From: JAMCXS01 sp964459065
GTDB taxonomy: Bacteria; Acidobacteriota; Terriglobia; UBA7540
Direction: 5' to 3'
Length of the DNA: 44,107 nt
Assembly: GCA_964459065.1 (NCBI GenBank)
Contig: CAYWMN010000001.1
Coordinates: 1-44,107, forward strand
The notes below the pieces were generated by a model. The model had not been told where the DNA came from and did no database searches. It saw only the letters and a program-made list of their open reading frames with translations. Of the stretch, positions 42,361-44,107 are shown one piece after another; position 1 is the stretch's first letter, and the number at the start of each line of letters is the position of its first letter. The position numbers and the translations under genes are program-made.

Positions 42361-44107
42361 ATGAAGCGACGGACGTTCTGTAACATCCTGGGGGGAAGCC
42401 TTGTCATCTCAAAGGCTGATGAATTGCTGGCGGGATTGGACCAAGGCGTGGTAGCGCTTTCCCCCGCCACAGCCCGGTCCATTGATACCCCATCCGAAAT
42501 GGGCCTGGAAAATGAAACGGTGCGCATCATTTTTGATGCGCGGACCGGCGAACTGGTCAGCCTGAAGAATGTGGCGCGCGACGATGAATATTTGAAGGAC
42601 CGAACAAACGACGGCGGACCCTTCAGCATCTTCTCCGACTTTCATGGGGACTTCGATATAACTGCCAAGGGATATCCGGTCGATCCCGCGAGCATTGCGG
42701 GCTCGGTCATTGATCCCTTGAAGTGCCGCCTGGTCAGCTGTTCCTTTCGGCGCACGCTGGCAGGCCTGGCGCTTGATTTGACGTATGAAGACACGGCGGG
42801 CCGCTGGCGCGTGGACCTGGAAGCATGGCTTCCCGACCAGGGCGGCGCTTCCGAGTGGAACCTGAAAATCACCAACATCAGCCCGGTTGCGGCTGAACTG
42901 ATGACGGCCTTCCCCGCGATCTCCGGTTTCCGTCTGGGCCCGGATGGCTCTACGAACCTCCAGACGGTGGAACGCGGAGGTGGCGCCTTTGCTCCCGCCT
43001 GGTCAGGCAAGGATGGGATTTATGGCAACGGCGGAAGGGCGTCCATGCAGTGGCACGCCCTGTTTGACCGCAAAGCCGGGGAATATTTCGGGATGATGGT
43101 TCTGGACGGGGAGATTCGGAACAAATGGTTCCACTTTCCCAAACCCCGGATTGAGGTGATTTATTTCCCCGCTGAGATGCTCGCGCCCGGCCAGAGCTGG
43201 AAGGCCCCCACAACGCGATTGATGATCGGGAACGGGGATTGGAAGCCGGTAGCGAGAGCCTATAAAACTTGGTTCGGCAATACCTTCAAGATGGCCGAGA
43301 CGCCCCAATGGGTGAAGGGCATCGATGCCTGGACGGGGATGTGGTTCGCCAAGAAAGGCGGACTGAAACCCGGCGGGAAGAACTCACTGACGCATCCCCT
43401 GGATAGTTTTACCGAGCTTCCGGAACTCTATCGTGAAAGGCCTATTGACCTGATCGAGTTCGCTTTCTATATGCAGGGGTCGGCGCTGCATAATCTGCAC
43501 GCAGACGGCGACTACATTATCCGCAGTGATATGGGCGGAGCGCCGGCGCTCAAGCAGGGCATCGAGAAGATCCATCGGCTGGGATTTCGCTTTCTTTTCT
43601 ATGTCGAAGGCTACATTGTCCATGAGACAAGCAATCTGGCCAAATCCGGCAAGGCGCAGCGCTGGTCCCTGATGCACAAAGACGGAACGACTACCGGGAA
43701 TTACACGAAACAAGGTTTCCTTCACATGTGCCCCGGATGCACGGAGTGGCAGGATTACCTGGCGGCGACGGCCGCGCGGCTGGTGCGGGAGACGGGCGCC
43801 GACGGAGTCCGTCTCGACTCTCTGGGCTTCTATTTCCTCACCTGCTACAACCCGGCGCACCAGCACGACACGCCATTCGGATACAACCAGTGGATGCAGC
43901 AACTGCTCGATAAAGTCCGCGGAGCCGTGCTGGCGGCGAACCCAGATTGTCTCCTGATGACGGAGGCGCCGGTAGACTTCTTCTCCCAGTGGTTTCATGG
44001 CGCATTGCAGGTCGCCTACCCCCGGGATATCCCGCCCATGCGCCTGGCGCTTCCCGGTTACCGTCCTGTCATCTACCTCCTGGGAGGGCCGATATTCGCT
44101 TCCCTGA
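42361..44107 (+). CDS. DUF6259-like secreted glycoside hydrolase, partial at window end
   Basis: 582 codons are open to the window edge with no stop. GAGGAG lies 5 nt before the second of two ATGs. The N-terminus MKRRTFCNILGGSLVIS is a twin-arginine (Tat)-like signal. An N-terminal beta-sandwich region (residues about 45-310, including IIFDARTGELVSLKNV) leads into a TIM-barrel-like catalytic domain. There, GADGVRLDSLGFYF (likely nucleophile Asp) and LLMTEAPVDFF (likely acid/base Glu) sit where clan GH-D/DUF6259 enzymes have theirs. Probably an exported glycosidase; the substrate is unknown. Confidence 0.75.
   Translation, partial: MKRRTFCNILGGSLVISKADELLAGLDQGVVALSPATARSIDTPSEMGLENETVRIIFDARTGELVSLKNVARDDEYLKDRTNDGGPFSIFSDFHGDFDITAKGYPVDPASIAGSVIDPLKCRLVSCSFRRTLAGLALDLTYEDTAGRWRVDLEAWLPDQGGASEWNLKITNISPVAAELMTAFPAISGFRLGPDGSTNLQTVERGGGAFAPAWSGKDGIYGNGGRASMQWHALFDRKAGEYFGMMVLDGEIRNKWFHFPKPRIEVIYFPAEMLAPGQSWKAPTTRLMIGNGDWKPVARAYKTWFGNTFKMAETPQWVKGIDAWTGMWFAKKGGLKPGGKNSLTHPLDSFTELPELYRERPIDLIEFAFYMQGSALHNLHADGDYIIRSDMGGAPALKQGIEKIHRLGFRFLFYVEGYIVHETSNLAKSGKAQRWSLMHKDGTTTGNYTKQGFLHMCPGCTEWQDYLAATAARLVRETGADGVRLDSLGFYFLTCYNPAHQHDTPFGYNQWMQQLLDKVRGAVLAANPDCLLMTEAPVDFFSQWFHGALQVAYPRDIPPMRLALPGYRPVIYLLGGPIFASL

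Noticed and set aside
1..44107. CRISPR arrays, tRNA or rRNA genes, prophage or IS transposase
   Set aside because: No regularly spaced repeats, no cloverleaf sequences and no integrase or transposase domains were found on reading the window.

Overview
The window is a 44.1 kb piece of a GC-rich bacterial chromosome. It contains one assembly gap (100 N at 29203-29302), so it comes from a draft or metagenome scaffold. Gene content and style fit an acidobacterium: paired DUF1080 (3-keto-disaccharide hydrolase type) lipoproteins, sugar-porter MFS proteins, a large secreted alpha/beta hydrolase, a DUF6259-type glycoside hydrolase, a zinc-ribbon rhomboid, and dispersed CATTCCGAGC-type repeats. LPS-type genes (GT9 heptosyltransferase, HldE-like kinase, Trm112-like protein) and RlpA proteins point to a diderm envelope. 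The phylum is inferred from overall character, not from a marker gene comparison. No rRNA, tRNA, CRISPR array, prophage or insertion sequence was seen.

Layout. 0-6 kb: two paralogous DUF1080 lipoproteins alternate with two sugar-porter MFS genes; the two lipoprotein copies share their promoter and 5' leader. 6-11.4 kb: a ZIP metal transporter, an NAD-dependent epimerase, then a minus-strand group with a TPR membrane protein, ETF-ubiquinone oxidoreductase and a DUF374 acyltransferase. 11.5-18.7 kb: a histidine operon in the order hisL-hisI-hisG-LOG-hisD-hisC-hisB-hisH-hisF-hisA, preceded by a 23-codon leader peptide with five consecutive His codons and a complete three-hairpin attenuator. hisE is absent and a LOG-family nucleosidase gene sits inside the operon. 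18.8-22.3 kb: a secreted esterase-like protein, a small lipoprotein of unknown function and an RlpA protein. 22.5-24.8 kb: feoA-feoB ferrous iron uptake with a palindrome upstream of feoA.

25-28.9 kb: gamma-glutamyltranspeptidase, a TIM-barrel sugar isomerase-like protein and asnS joined by stop/start overlaps. 29.1-29.6 kb: a VapBC-type toxin-antitoxin pair whose toxin contains the assembly gap. 29.7-31.7 kb: arginase overlapping D-Ala-D-Ala ligase. 31.7-35.9 kb: a nested palindromic repeat, then a TetR-HlyD-ABC ATPase-ABC permease efflux operon with a strong promoter overlapped by a perfect palindromic operator candidate. 36-38.8 kb: a small membrane protein, a PfkB/HldE-like kinase with altered active-site motifs, a GT9 heptosyltransferase and a 57-residue Trm112-like protein. 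38.9-41.9 kb: a hexapeptide acetyltransferase, HIT protein, RlpA-SPOR lipoprotein and zinc-ribbon rhomboid protease. 42-44.1 kb: a probable gene remnant, then a Tat-like exported glycoside hydrolase running off the window end.

The most informative element is the his attenuator: leader peptide, mutually exclusive helices and a U-tract terminator can all be read directly. No wholly new multi-gene system is evident. The best leads beyond the attenuator are LOG inside the his operon, the MFS protein with a large periplasmic insertion, the altered HldE-like kinase, and the autoregulated efflux operon.
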